Source: Saccopteryx bilineata
Taxonomy: Eukaryota; Chordata; Mammalia; Chiroptera; Emballonuridae
DNA: 64,000 nucleotides
NCBI RefSeq assembly: GCF_036850765.1
Contig: NC_089496.1
Location: 45,622,113-45,686,112 of the forward strand
Direction: 5' to 3'
Below the pieces are notes generated by a model, which was given only the letters and a program-made list of their open reading frames with translations, was not told where the DNA came from and did not search any database. Below are positions 35,072 to 45,732 of the stretch, in pieces. A program made the position numbers and the translations under genes. Every line of letters begins with the position of its first letter. Position 1 is the first letter of the stretch.

Positions 35072-35378
35072 ACTGTAATGGCAGTGGAGGAGGAGGCCAG
35101 GCAGGTCCACATGGATTTGGGTAGACGATAGGCTCCGGAAAGCATTGTGCCATTCCCGTTTAGTTGTCTCCCAGCAGTGGAGGAGCAGACGGGGAAACCG
35201 ATTCTCAGGCAAACCCAACAGCAAAATGATCCTTGCAGCGGCGGGCAGTCAATCTGCTCGGAGTGCAAGCACTCACAGCCTTATATAGACTATCCACACA
35301 TGGTACTGCCACGTGCTCACCCACTAATCAGGCGAAGTACAAGTGAGTTAGCCTGACACGGTTCGTTTCCCCACAGTA
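34720..35378 (-). mobile_element. Chimeric retroposon: VES SINE joined to LTR-like sequence
   Basis: An 11-bp perfect duplication acaatccttaa (34709-34719 and 35379-35389) bounds 659 bp. The left 350 bp is a minus-strand VES SINE: T-rich start, a long GA-rich run, 'gttgattcttgcatgtgctc' and the reversed head 'taccaactgagctatccggc'. The right 307 bp, on the 5' side of the SINE, is not SINE. On the minus strand it starts TGTGGGGAAACG and carries a TATATAAGG box (35279-35287 on the plus strand), like a retroviral LTR. It either moved together with the SINE or joined it during reverse transcription. Confidence 0.75.
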
Positions 35379-35943
35379 ACAATCCTTAAGCAATAAATCA
35401 AGTCGCCTGAGTGGGAAGGCAAACTAAGTATTGTCCCTCCTTACCCGTGTTTCGCTTTCTGAGGTTTCAGTTACCCACAGTCAGCGGCAGTCTGAAAATA
35501 GTAGTAGGTGGAAAATTCCACAAGTAAACAGTACGGGCTGTTCTGAGTGGCGTGATAAAATCTCGCGCTATCTTGCCCGTGAATTATCCCGCCATCCGGC
35601 GTCCCCACGCTGTAGACGTGCCCGGGCGGTGGCCACTCAGTGGCGTCTGGATTATCAGACCCGTGGTGGCAGTGTCGCAGTGTGTGTGTTCAAGAAACTC
35701 TTATATTACTTAGCAATGGCCCCAAAGTACAGGCATAGTGACGCTGGCAATTCGGACTGCGGAAGAAAAGCCATGAATAGCGTCCTTTAAGTGAAAAGGT
35801 GAAGGGTCTCGACTTTATAAGGAAAGAAAAATTAAAGCATGTGCTGAGGTAGCTAAGACCTACAGCCACTACAAATCTACCTGTGCAATTGTGAAGGAAA
35901 GAGAAATCGTGGTAGTTTTGCTCTCGCGCCGCAAACTGCAAAG

Positions 35944-36237
35944 GTGATGGCCACAGTTTGTGACAGGTGTTTGGTTGACATGGAAAAGGCATTAAAAGGG
36001 TGGGTGGAAAACGCGAACAGAAAACGTGTTCCTGTTGATGGTGACGCGTTGCACCAGAAAGCCCTGAGCCACATGGAAACCTTCAGCAAGGGACCCCTTG
36101 AAACCTGTGACACCAAACCCTTTCTTGCAAGTAAGGGATGGTCATACAGACAGAGAAACAGGCTTGACGGTGAATCATCCCACGTTGTCACGAGAACGGT
36201 GAGTATGGTACAATGCAGTGTTTTGAGAGAGAAGTAG
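35944..36237 (+). pseudogene. Tigger transposase fragment (CENP-B-type HTH)
   Basis: A 97-codon frame with the signature 'DMEKALKGWVEN' and 'GDALHQKALSHME'. In the family, this region forms the second DNA-binding helix-turn-helix, also found in CENP-B and the JRK/TIGD proteins. It ends soon after 'GWSYRQRNRLDGES', before any catalytic residue. It is embedded in a degraded transposon, so it is a relic and not a domesticated gene. Confidence 0.8.
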
Positions 36238-36366
36238 AGCGAGAAGAGAGACCGACCACATTCACCGAACTCTTGTTGCAGTATATTATTCAAATGGTTC
36301 TTTATTGTAGCTAGTGTTGTTAATCCCTTCTTGGGCTTATTGTATAATGTGAACTTCATTTTATCT

Positions 36367-36712
36367 GACCGGTGGTGGCGCAGTGGATAAATCGTTGACC
36401 CAGGACTCTGAGGTCGCTGGCTTGAAGCCCCACCGAAGTTGCTGGCTCTGAGCACGGGCTCCTCAGCGCGGGGTCACTGGCTTGAGCCAGGCATTGTCCA
36501 CATCATTTTAAATCTCACCAGCTGGAGCCCACAGGTCATTGGCATGAAAAGCCCAAGGTCACTGGCTTGAGCAAGGAGACACTGTCTCGGCCCTGGTCAA
36601 GGCACATCTGAGAAGCTCAGTGTACAATTAAAGTGAAAGCAACTGCGAGTTGATGACATTCACCCTCTCTCTCTCCCTTCCTGTCTCTCTCCCTCACTCT
36701 CTCAAAATAAAA
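36367..36712 (+). repeat. SINE-B variant with longer repeat body
   Basis: Head 'ctgaccggtggtggcgcagtgg', but the body has more and differently ordered 'ggtcactggcttgagc' units than other copies, including a 'ctcctcagcgcggggtc' segment. It is inserted in the Tigger relic with a short tttatct duplication (36360-36366, 36717-36723). Confidence 0.85.
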
Positions 36713-36959
36713 GCCCTTTATCTTAGGTATGCATGAATAGAGAAAAACATCATGTACTAGATAAGGTCTGGTACTATCTGCCATTTCAGGCATCCATTGG
36801 GGGTCTTGGAACATATCTCCTGTGGATAAGGGGGGAATTACTGTAAAGTGAATTCATAATCTGAAATTTCAATGGAAAAATACTATCTCTCAAGATTAAT
36901 AAAGATGCAGGTACAAGTGTATCTAAGTGATATATAATTTAGCGCAGTAGAATGGGGGA

Positions 36960-37620
36960 GGTTGAGGAGAACTAGAGACTCTGAAGGGAGACTACCTGGG
37001 TATGAATCCTGGCACTGCCACTCACCACCAGCGAGACCCTGGGCAAGTCACTTAACCTCTCTGGGCCTCACTCTCTCCCATATATATAAATGGGGCAATT
37101 ACAGTACTTATCTCAAAGAATTGTTGACAGGATTATTTTATTTTATTTTATTTTATTTTCATTTTTCTGAAGCTGGAAACGGGGAGAGACAGTCAGACAG
37201 ACTCCCGCATGCGCCCGACCGGGATCCACCAGGCACGCCCACCAGGGGCGACGCTCTGCCCACCAGGGGGCGATGCTCGGCCCATCCTGGGCGTCGCCAT
37301 GTTGCGACCAGAGCCACTCTAGCGCCTGAGGCAGAGGCCACAGAGCCATCCCCAGCGCCCGGGCCATCTTTGCTCCAATGGAGCCTCGGCTGCGGGAGGG
37401 GAAGAGAGAGACAGAAAGGAAAGCGCGGAGGAGGGGTGGAGAAGCAAATGGGCGCTTCTCCTGTGTGCCCTGCCCGGGAATCAAACCCGGGTCCTCCGCA
37501 CGCTAGGCCGACGCTCTACCGCTGAGCCAACCGGCCAGGGCCTGTTGACAGGATTAAATTAGTTTTAATATATCATATAAAGCACTTGAAACAGTGCCTG
37601 ATAGTAAGTGCTACAGGAGT
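36960..37620 (+). repeat. MIR, nearly full, split by SINE-A
   Basis: 'tatgaatcctggcactgccac', 'cctgggcaagtcacttaacc', 'tctctgggcctca' and, after the SINE, 'gacaggattaaattag' and 'gcacttgaaacagtgcctga' are the classic MIR blocks. SINE-A interrupts it at 37136-37542. Confidence 0.9.
37136..37542 (-). repeat. SINE-A copy with CTCF core and ATGGCGAC block
   Basis: Minus orientation, (TTTTA)n tail, perfect 14-bp duplication tgttgacaggatta (37122-37135, 37543-37556). The core CCACCAGGGGGC is at 37260-37271; a shorter unit precedes it. 'gtcgccatgttgcgacc' marks the same subfamily as 33684-34090. Confidence 0.95.
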
Positions 37621-37803
37621 ACTAACTTTTTAATAAAAACATTGTTTTTGTCTTCCTCCTCCTCCTCTTTTCCTCCCGCCTTTCATTATAATCATCAGAC
37701 GAAATGGCCTGGGCTGGCTACAGCATTTGCAAGCACAGTACAAATGAAATTGCAAAGCCTCTTGTCCAACAGTCAGGAAAAAAAGCTTTTCTGTTCTTTT
37801 GTG

Positions 37804-37830
37804 GTGTCTCTCTCTCTCTCTCTCTCTCTA
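37804..37830. repeat. (TC)n run
   Basis: Short dinucleotide repeat. Confidence 0.85.
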
Positions 37831-39139
37831 AACATATTATAATTTTTTAAAAATTTGCTATCTAATGACACATTCTTTTAAACACAAGAATATTCCCACG
37901 GCAAGTGTAGACTTTCACAAACGCCCCACCCTCCCTGTAATTTGGTGCATGGTAGGGAAATAAATTCTTAAAATCCAGGTCTACTTGTTTAGTGGGAACA
38001 CATTTTTATTCTGAGTATTTACCTTACGTCTTACTCTTTTTAAGTTATTCATTTTACACGTAGGAAAGGAGTAGGGGAACATGGAAAAAGAGAGGCCATT
38101 TAGCAGACTGAGATATTATCAAATTTCAAAGTGAATTGATCTTGTAATTAAAGGTGACCTCACAGTTCTTCAACCATCTCACCTCCAGGGACCTGTTTTT
38201 CACCTTCTGTGGCTATCCACTCCCAAACCAAATTCTTGACCCCCTCCTTCTGTCTTTTACTCACTAGGCAGTTTATTGACCTCGTTAAGTTTTCCAAATC
38301 ACTGACTCATCACTTCCAATCACTGCCCCTACTGCCCTCACTTTCCTCCATATTCAGCTTAAACGACGTGTTTCACTGTTATGGACATTAACCCCCTTAC
38401 TTCTCAGATACTCATCTCTACTGAATTTGACTGGCAGAGCCCCAGCCCTGGTTAATACCATCACTACCTACTCTGTGCTGGCACTTGGCTGGAGAAAATC
38501 CTCATAGTTTTGTTAACTGTTCTTACCTTAAACTTTTGATCTCACATTTCAAATGGACAGGCAACACAGCAGCAGTCATATTTCCTTTACTTCCTCGGTT
38601 TTTAAAATTACTATTTTGTACCTTCCTGCTCCTTACCCCATCCCTGTTCTTAATCTTGTGACCCCGTCTCATTCTTCATTGGGAAAATAGAAGCAGCCAG
38701 ATAGTAATTCTCCTATTTTTTCCCCACTCCTTAATCTACCCTTACCCTTTTCCTTTCCTCCTTATCATAATGATGTCTTGGCTCCATCCTATCGAAAAGT
38801 TGTTTGTCCTTCGTATTTGTCCCTTAGTTTTCAGTTCATTAGCTCTTGTGACTATCTCTTCTCCTGCATCACAGATGTCCTGACTCTGTCTGTGTCATGC
38901 ACAACTAAAGCCAAACATGTGCTCTGATATCTCCTGTCTAAAAAAACAAAATAAAATACAAACCTTTATTGACTTCATTTATCCTTCTAGCTTCTACTCC
39001 ATTTTCCTGCTCCCTATTCATAGCAAACCTTCTTGAGAGTTGCCTACAGCTCTGGTCTCCACTTCCTTCTCTAACATTCTCTGCTTAAGTCATTCCAGTT
39101 GGGGTTCTGGCCCCACTACTTTCTAGTAAGTATTAATTA
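37831..39139. other. Non-coding, pyrimidine-rich, origin unclear
   Basis: Long CT-rich stretch (38160-39110) with phrases such as 'ctccttaatctacccttaccc' and 'ttcagttcattagctcttgtg' that look like an old dispersed repeat, but I cannot assign a family. No gene recognised. Confidence 0.35.
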
Positions 39140-39475
39140 GTTCTTTCATTTGTTCATAGTTAATGTTTACTGGATAGCTAGCATGTGTTAGGCATAATGC
39201 CGAATGCTGTGGATATACCAACGACCAACACAGCCAGAATATCTGCTCTCATGGCTATTACCCTATCAGGCGTCCCCAAACTATGGCCCCCGGGCCGCAA
39301 TGCGGCCCCCTGAGGCCATTTATCCAGCCCCCACTGCACTTCTGGAAGGGGCACCTCTTTCATTGGTGGTCAGTGAGAGGACCACTGTATTTGTCAGCCC
39401 TCCAATGGTCTGAGGGACAGTGAACTGGCCCCCTGTGTAAAAAGTTTGGAGACCCCTGCCTAGATCGTGTATCTC
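39140..39475 (+). repeat. L2 fragment split by a hAT element
   Basis: 'tttactggatagctagcatgtg' and 'aatgccgaatgctgtggatat', then 'tctgctctcatggct', match the L2 signature. The hAT at 39267-39458 lies inside. Confidence 0.6.
39267..39458 (+). mobile_element. Internally deleted hAT relative
   Basis: 192 bp. The left 100 bp and the right 50 bp match the element at 33042-33355, but its AT-rich middle is missing. Ends CAGGCGTCCCCAAACT and, reversed, CAGGGGTCTCCAAACT. I do not see a clean 8-bp duplication, so this copy is older or altered. Confidence 0.9.
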
Positions 39476-39558
39476 TGTCCTAGATACATCTATCTTTATT
39501 AAATTTTCAAGTTGTTGTACATAAGTATACCTATATACTTACGTTATGTGTAATTCTT

Positions 39559-40316
39559 TATTTCTTTATTTATTTATTCAGTGAGAGGAGGGGAGGCAGA
39601 GACAGATTCCTGCATGTGCCCTGACCAGGATCCACCCGGCAAGCTCACTGGAGGCAGTGCTTTGCCCATGTGCTGCGTTGCTCTGTTGTTCAGCAACCAA
39701 GTTCTTCTTAGCACCTGAGGCAGAGGCCATGGAGCCATCCTCAGCACCCTAGGCCAGCTTGCTCCAATGGAGCTATGGCTATAAGAGGGGAAGAGAGAGA
39801 GAGAGGGAGAGAGAGAGAAAAGCAGGAAGGACGAGTGAGAGAGGGGCCTTGGCCGGTTGCCTCAGTGGTAGAGTGTTGCCTGGTGTGCAGGAGTCCTGGG
39901 TTCGATTCCTGGCCAGGGCACACAGGAGAAGTGCCCATCTGCTTCTCTACCCCTCCCTCTCTCTTTCCTCTCTGTCTCTCTCTTCCCCTCCCGCAGCCAA
40001 GGTTCCATTGGAGCAAAGTTGGCCTGGGTGCTGGGGATGGCTCCATGGCCTCTGCCTCAGGCGCTAGAATGGCTCTGGTTGTAACAGAGCATCGCCCCCT
40101 GGGGGGCATGCCAGGTGGATCCTGGTCGGATGCATGTAGGAGTCCCTCTGACTGCCTCCCCGTTTCCAGCTTCAGAAAAATACAAAAAAAAAAAAAAAAA
40201 AAAAAAAAGAGGAGGAGAGGTGGAGAAACAGATGGGAGCTTCTTCTGTGTGCCCTGACTGGCAATCAAACCTGGGACATCCACACGCAGGCTACCACTGA
40301 GCCAAATGGCCAGGGT
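39559..40316 (-). repeat. SINE-A copy (outer), split by a second SINE-A
   Basis: Minus orientation, in two parts (39559-39844 and 40209-40316). The duplication tatgtgtaattctt / tatatgtaattctt flanks the whole block. It is a diverged, old copy; an inner SINE-A inserted head-on in its GA-rich region. Confidence 0.9.
39845..40208 (+). repeat. SINE-A copy (inner, plus)
   Basis: Complete head 'gccggttgcctcagtggtag' to a poly(A) tail at 40183-40208. Opposite orientation to the surrounding SINE-A, so the two can fold on each other. The CTCF-like core has mutated to CCCCCTGGGGGG. Confidence 0.93.
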
Positions 40317-40329
40317 CTATATGTAATTC

Positions 40330-41646
40330 TTACTATAAATTAGGGCTCAGTCATTTTTCATATACTCTTTGCTGTAGTCCCAACTTAAAGAATATTCCAG
40401 GTGGATATAGCCAGATAAACATATAGGTACCTTATTTGGCAGACTTTATATGACTTTGGTTCTGGAACACAGAGTAGGCATAAGTACAATAAATAAACAG
40501 TGCTAACTTCTCTCTGGTATGTTAATGTGTTAACCATATCCAAGAGTCACATTTGGCTCCAAGAAATGCTTCAAACCTATGAATATGCATTTTGTCATAT
40601 CTCAGAGTTACTCAATGGCCTAATCCCTATATTATAATCATGCAGTGGGCTCTTATAAAGGAAAATAAATTTAAAGAGATTGCCCTAATACTCAGCAACA
40701 AGTCAGTATTGTGCCTTGCACATAGTAGGTGTTTGATAAAAATTGGTTATTTGAATTAAAAGTTTGTTGGAGAAATAATTTATGTACTGCTGTAGTACAT
40801 GTGGATGAGGGCATTTATGAACAGTGTTTCTCATTTCTCTCTGCCCTCCCCGTGTCTCCCACAGTTTGGTCTGTCTGTTGCCTTTGTAATGTGACCCTTT
40901 CAGAGCTTAGAGTTTTTCTTTCATTCTTCTATTTACTGTGGCCACACGTCCTGGTTAGAGCGTGTGGCAAAAACATTCTTCCAATTTTCAACATCTGTAA
41001 ATACAGGTTTTCATGATTTCCCTGCTATCATTTTTACACCTCCCCGAGAGAAAAAAAAAATGCTAACACAGATATTAGAAATTATTTATGAGGACTGATC
41101 TGTGGTAGATAAGATGGCTTCTTAGAGACTCAATTTGGGGATAAATGAGTTACTTTATATTCCATTTCCTTTTTCAAAAAAACAAGTCTGGTTTTGTTCA
41201 GACCCCTTATTACATTTAGCTTCTGTTCTCATCATCCATCAAAATTACTAGCTGAAAGATCAAAAAATAAAAATAAGCATTCCTGTTTTGAGGCATACTG
41301 TTTAAATAACAGCAACACTCCTCAAACATGTGAGCCTATCTTCTATTTGCTTCTAGGATTTCCTGCCAATCAGTCAATTGTCCGCAATAGCCAGCGAACT
41401 CTGAAGAGTAGATGAGAACAAGCCACTCTTCGGATGGCAACTTTCCGTAACTGTATCCAATCTATGCCTGAAGTCCCTGTTTGGTTTGAGCCTCCCTTTT
41501 TAGTAGAATTCAATTTATAAACTTCATTTTCATGACACATCAGGGCTATGGTTGACCACAAGAAAGAACTAAGAAACACAGAGCCATTGAGATAGACAAA
41601 CACAGAAGGGTCTGACAGAGTCTCTGCTGTGATTTTTGGTGAGTTA
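40330..41646. other. Unique non-coding DNA
   Basis: No gene recognised. A short MIR/L2 tail-like phrase 'ttgcacatagtaggtgtttga' occurs at 40716-40736. Confidence 0.5.
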
Positions 41647-41660
41647 CAGACCTCACTTTC

Positions 41661-42068
41661 TTTTTTTTTTTTTTTTTTTTTTTTTTCATTTTTCTGAAGC
41701 TGGAAACAGGGAGAGACAGTCAGACAGACTCCCGCATGTGCCCGACTGGGATCCACCCGGCACGCCCACCAGGGGCGACGCTCTGCCCACCAGGGGGCGA
41801 TGCTCTGCCCATCCTGGGCGTCGCCATGTTGCGACCAGAGCCACTCTAGCACCTGAGGCAGAGGCCACAGAGCCATCCCCAGTGCCCGGGCCATCCCTGC
41901 TCCAATGGAGCCTTGGCTGCGGGAGGGGAAGAGAGAGACAGAGAGGAAAGTGCGGCGGAGGGGTGGAGAAGCAAATGGGTGCTTCTCCTGTGTGCCCTGG
42001 CCGGGAATCGAACCCGGGTCCTCCGCACACTAGGCCGACGCTCTACCGCTGAGCCAACCGGCCAGGGC
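41661..42068 (-). repeat. SINE-A copy with CTCF core and ATGGCGAC block
   Basis: Minus orientation, duplication cagacctcactttc / cagacctcactctc (41647-41660, 42069-42082). Core CCACCAGGGGGC at 41787-41798. Little diverged from the 33684 and 37136 copies. Confidence 0.95.
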
Positions 42069-42367
42069 CAGACCTCACTCTCAAATAGTTTCAAATATCA
42101 TTGGTTGGCGAGAGTCGAGCCTTCAGACGAGGTGTGTGCGTGCCTAAGTGCTGCCTATTTGGAAGGTGTGGCCTGGTTTCTACCTGGCTTTTGTCCCTTT
42201 CCATTAAGATGCCCTAACTGCCCAAAGACTCTTAAAAGCTCATTCCAAATGGTGACGACAATCAAGTTTGCCGAATGCTTGTTGACTGTACAGGCTCTCT
42301 CTAGTTGAAGTGGGGTCCATCTAAATGTATTGTGTATCCTGCTGGAGAGCGAGTACCGTGCTTTTAG

Positions 42368-42540
42368 GGAGTGGTTCTCAAACTGTATCAAGATTAATCA
42401 CTCGGGAGAGAGTTTAAAATGCAAATCCAGGTCACCTCCCAGAGATTCAATCTGCGTGTTTTAGATGAGGATCAGGAATTTAAAAATTTCACGAGCACCT
42501 GGTATAATTTGGCTGTGATATTTTGAAAAACGTTGCTTAG
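42368..42540 (+). mobile_element. MER5A fragment
   Basis: 'gtggttctcaaactgtatca', 'gagtttaaaatgcaaatccag' and 'gatcaggaatttaaaaatttc' follow MER5A. Confidence 0.7.
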
Positions 42541-42751
42541 GGTATTGAGGGGACCCTTGGCTGTCACCATATCTATCTTGACACAGTGGGTAACATTTTC
42601 AGAAAACGATATGCAAATATAGTTTTTGTGACTACAGCCAAGTTCTGTGTCATGGGACTGACACTGTCCTTTCTGAGAGGCATTTCTGATTTGGTGTCTT
42701 TATATCAGAACTGAGTGTAACCAGGGAAGCTCACCATTCAAAGGTAGATCT

Positions 42752-43169
42752 GGCCCTGGCTGGTTGGCTCAGCGGTAGAGCGTCGGTCTGGCGTGCGGGG
42801 GACCCGGGTTCGATTCCCAGCCAGGGCACATAGGAGAAGCGCCCATTTGCTTCTCCACCCCCCCCCCCCTTCTTCCTCTCTGTCTCTCTCTTCTCCTCCC
42901 ACAGCCGAGGCTCCATTGGAGCAAAAGATGGCCCAGGCGCTGGGGATGGCTCCTTGGCCTCTGCCCCAGGCGCTAGAGTGGCTCTGGTCGCGGCAGAGCG
43001 ACGCCCCGGAGGGGCAGAGCATCGCCCCCTGGTGGGCAGAGCGTCGCCCCTGGTGGGTGTGCTGGGTGGATCCCGGTTGGGCGCATGCAGGAGTCTGTCT
43101 GAGTCTGACTGTCTCTCCCCATTTCCAACTTCAGAAAAATACAATAAATAAATAAATAAATAAATAAAC
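42752..43169 (+). repeat. SINE-A copy with CTCF core
   Basis: Plus orientation, (AAAT)n tail. Perfect 12-bp duplication aaaggtagatct (42740-42751, 43170-43181). Subfamily 'gtcgcggcagagcgacgccc'. The reverse core GCCCCCTGGTGG is at 43024-43035. Confidence 0.95.
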
Positions 43170-43181
43170 AAAGGTAGATCT

Positions 43182-45293
43182 TAGTGGTTCTTCATTTTGT
43201 GCAGTCAAAAATCCAATCCAAAAAAAAAAAAAATCCACTTCTTATGTGACTAATCGCCCTCTAATCAATAAATATGGACGAGTATATGGGAAGATTTGTC
43301 AGAGAATAGGGGCAACCATTCTCCTATCCTGAAATCATGACAATTGTCGAATCTACATAGTAGCCGAAATCCCTTTTGTCCTATTTTCTGCATTACTAAC
43401 TCTTCTTTGTTATCACCTGTTAGTTGTGCTGCTAACAGGTGATAGGCTGGGGTGGAGGCTGTGTTTGTGAGCCTGTTTCCAGAAGCCTCGATCTACGGGG
43501 AGGTCACCCTCACACTGGCCTTCCTGCTACAGAGCGGGTGACACCAGGGAGCAGAGCCTTCGAGGGGCCGACGTCTCTCAGGCTGGCCCCGGGCCCAAGG
43601 CTCCTGCACTCAGAAAATAAATCCAGATTCAAATTTTAAACATTTATAAAAATGAGAATGGTGATATTTTTGACCTGCTGCCAACTTGTTTAACCTTTTT
43701 TCTCTTTATTTTTTTTTAAAAATCAAATTGCTAGAATATGGTGTGTAAGATTTCAGAGCCAACATTTCTTTTTCCTCCCCTGTTGGAAAAAAAGTTCCCC
43801 GGAGTGAGAAGTTTTGTGTCAGGTTTTAACCATGAAAGGGTACAGCTCTCTGTCAGTGAGAAAGCGCGGGGCTCTTCACGGAATGTGACGATTTATGCCC
43901 TTGGCATCTTTCGGTGTCCGCAGGGCTGAGGGGCATAAATTCTCCTTGTGTGAAGATAGGAGTGGACCTCACAACCTTGGCTGTGCCACCATCCCATGTG
44001 GCTCTGGTTGGGGAAGAAAAAGCAAACCAAGAGCAGATGCTTAAGTACTTTTTAAACCGAAGGCTTTGCGGAGCTGTTTTTGCTTACAGACGGAATAATC
44101 TGAAAAACCTTCCCCATTGGTTCAGCTGCTTGGGCAGCGAGCAAAGCCACTCCGTGGGGCCTCCCCGGCTCTCACCGGGCAAGGTTAGGTCCAGCGAAGG
44201 GTGAGTGTGGCCCAAGCCGCCCTCACTTGGCCACAGGTTTCAGAAGACATCTGAAAATCATTGTGCGAAACCGAAAAGTACAAATTCACCACAGCCCGGC
44301 TCTCTTGAGTTGAGTCTGATATTTCCTGTTTTGAAGGTTTCCTTGGTATCCCACACGTCAGCTGTGAAACACCAGCTGCTCTAAGTGACTCAAATTTATA
44401 GACCCTTTGATCAATGATCTTACCCAATTTCTGGATAATTGAAGGGGGGGGGCTTGAACCATCCCCTAATGTAAATATAAGACTTAAGTTTTAAAAATCC
44501 AGTCCTTTAGCAAGTGTTACAGATGGAGCCTTGCCTTTGTTTTCCGTATTTAATTTGCTTTTAGCAAGTGGGGTCCTTTCTCTCTAACCAGATTGACTCC
44601 CCCCTGCTTTGTAGCTAAACCAAACAGGAAATAGAGTCAGTGACAGATTGAAAGTAAGAGTGTGCCTTATCTGAGATTCTCAGTCTTTGCGAATTCGTTT
44701 ACTTTGTAGCACCCTTAGGACCTTTGCAGAAGCGAATAGCAACAGCGAGGTAGCAAAAGCAAAGAAGTGCAGGTTGAAAACAACGGCACCGGCTTTCATG
44801 GGCTGCTGTGTTTCCTTCTAGGTAGACATTCTGAAGGGATGGTTAGGGCTTATGTCAGAGACATTCCGACTCTGCAATACTTGGACTTGGTTTGTCTGAC
44901 AGCCAAAGCAGCTGAGCAATTACTCAACAAGGTTCATGGTACTGAGACGTTTGCGTGTCATGCACTGATGAAACTTAACAAGTATTTCCATCCCGGCCCT
45001 GACATTTTTCACATGAAAATCCTCCTTTAGCTCCTGTTTGAGTACTTCCAGGATAGAGTGCGTACGAGGTCTCGTGGGGCAGGCGTAGTTCCCTGTTAGT
45101 TCTGTCTGTAGGGTGCTGATTATCACCGGTGAGGTCGAGCCTGTCTCGCTGGGCTTCAGCTATTTATTCAGTTGATGAGCCAACAGTTATTGCGCACTTT
45201 GCCTACACACTGAGGTGTTCTTTGGTTTTGTGGAAGTTCTGGCCTAGTTCTGTGTTCTTCAACCTTATTTTTTAAAATTATGATTATTTCCGT
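43182..45293. other. Unique DNA, no repeats recognised
   Basis: About 2.1 kb without recognisable transposable elements, unusual for this window. A G-run lies near 44443. The short frames lack domain features. Low repeat content may mean selective constraint on 43.6-44.4 kb. Confidence 0.45.
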
Positions 45294-45307
45294 AAGAAGC
45301 CTTTTTA

Positions 45308-45732
45308 GCCCTGGCTGGTTGGCTCAGCGGTAGAGCGTCGGCCTAGCGTGCGGAGGACCCGGGTTCGATTCCCGGCCAGGGCACATAGGAGAAGCGCCCA
45401 TTTGCTTCTCCACCCCTCCGCCGCGCCTTCCTCTCTGTCTCTCCCTTCCCCTCCCGCAGCCAAGGCTCCATTGGAGCAAGGATGGCCCGGGCGCTGGGGA
45501 TGGCTCTGTGGCCTCTGCCCCAGGCGCTAGAGTGGCTCTGGTCGCAACATGGCGACGCCCAGGATGGGCAGAGCATCACCCCCTGGTGGGCAGAGCGTGG
45601 CCCCATGGTGGGCGTGCCGGGTGGATCCCGGTCGGGCGCATGCGGGAGTCTGTCTGACTGTCTCTCCCTGTTTCCAGCTTCAGAAAAATGCAAAAAAAAA
45701 AATAAATAAATAAAATAATTAAAAAAAAAAAA
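45308..45732 (+). repeat. SINE-A copy with ATGGCGAC block
   Basis: Plus orientation, duplication aagaagccttttta (45294-45307, 45733-45746). Its CTCF-like core has one change (ACCCCCTGGTGG). Subfamily 'gtcgcaacatggcgacgccc'. Confidence 0.95.

Larger units (their letters stand above)
35429..36845 (+). mobile_element. Tigger DNA transposon relic with transposase N-terminal part
   Basis: The ends are inverted: the left has 'ccctccttacccgtg' and the right, reversed, 'ccccccttatccacag', next to TA. Two frame pieces read like the N-terminus of a Tigger transposase: 35716-35790 (start MAPKYRHSDAGNSD) and 35944-36237, which matches a CENP-B-type helix-turn-helix region ('RKRVPVDGDALHQKALS', 'KPFLASKGW'). 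Stops and frameshifts separate them, and the catalytic DDE part is absent. A SINE-B at 36367-36712 interrupts the right arm. It is not functional. Confidence 0.85.

Noticed and set aside
35261..35428. Possible protein-coding exon next to the VES SINE
   Set aside because: The region lies within one retroposed insertion bounded by target duplications and looks like an LTR, not an exon.
39741..40283. 180-codon minus-strand open frame
   Set aside because: It spans the nested SINE-A pair and its poly(A) run (poly-Phe), so it is an artefact of repeat sequence.
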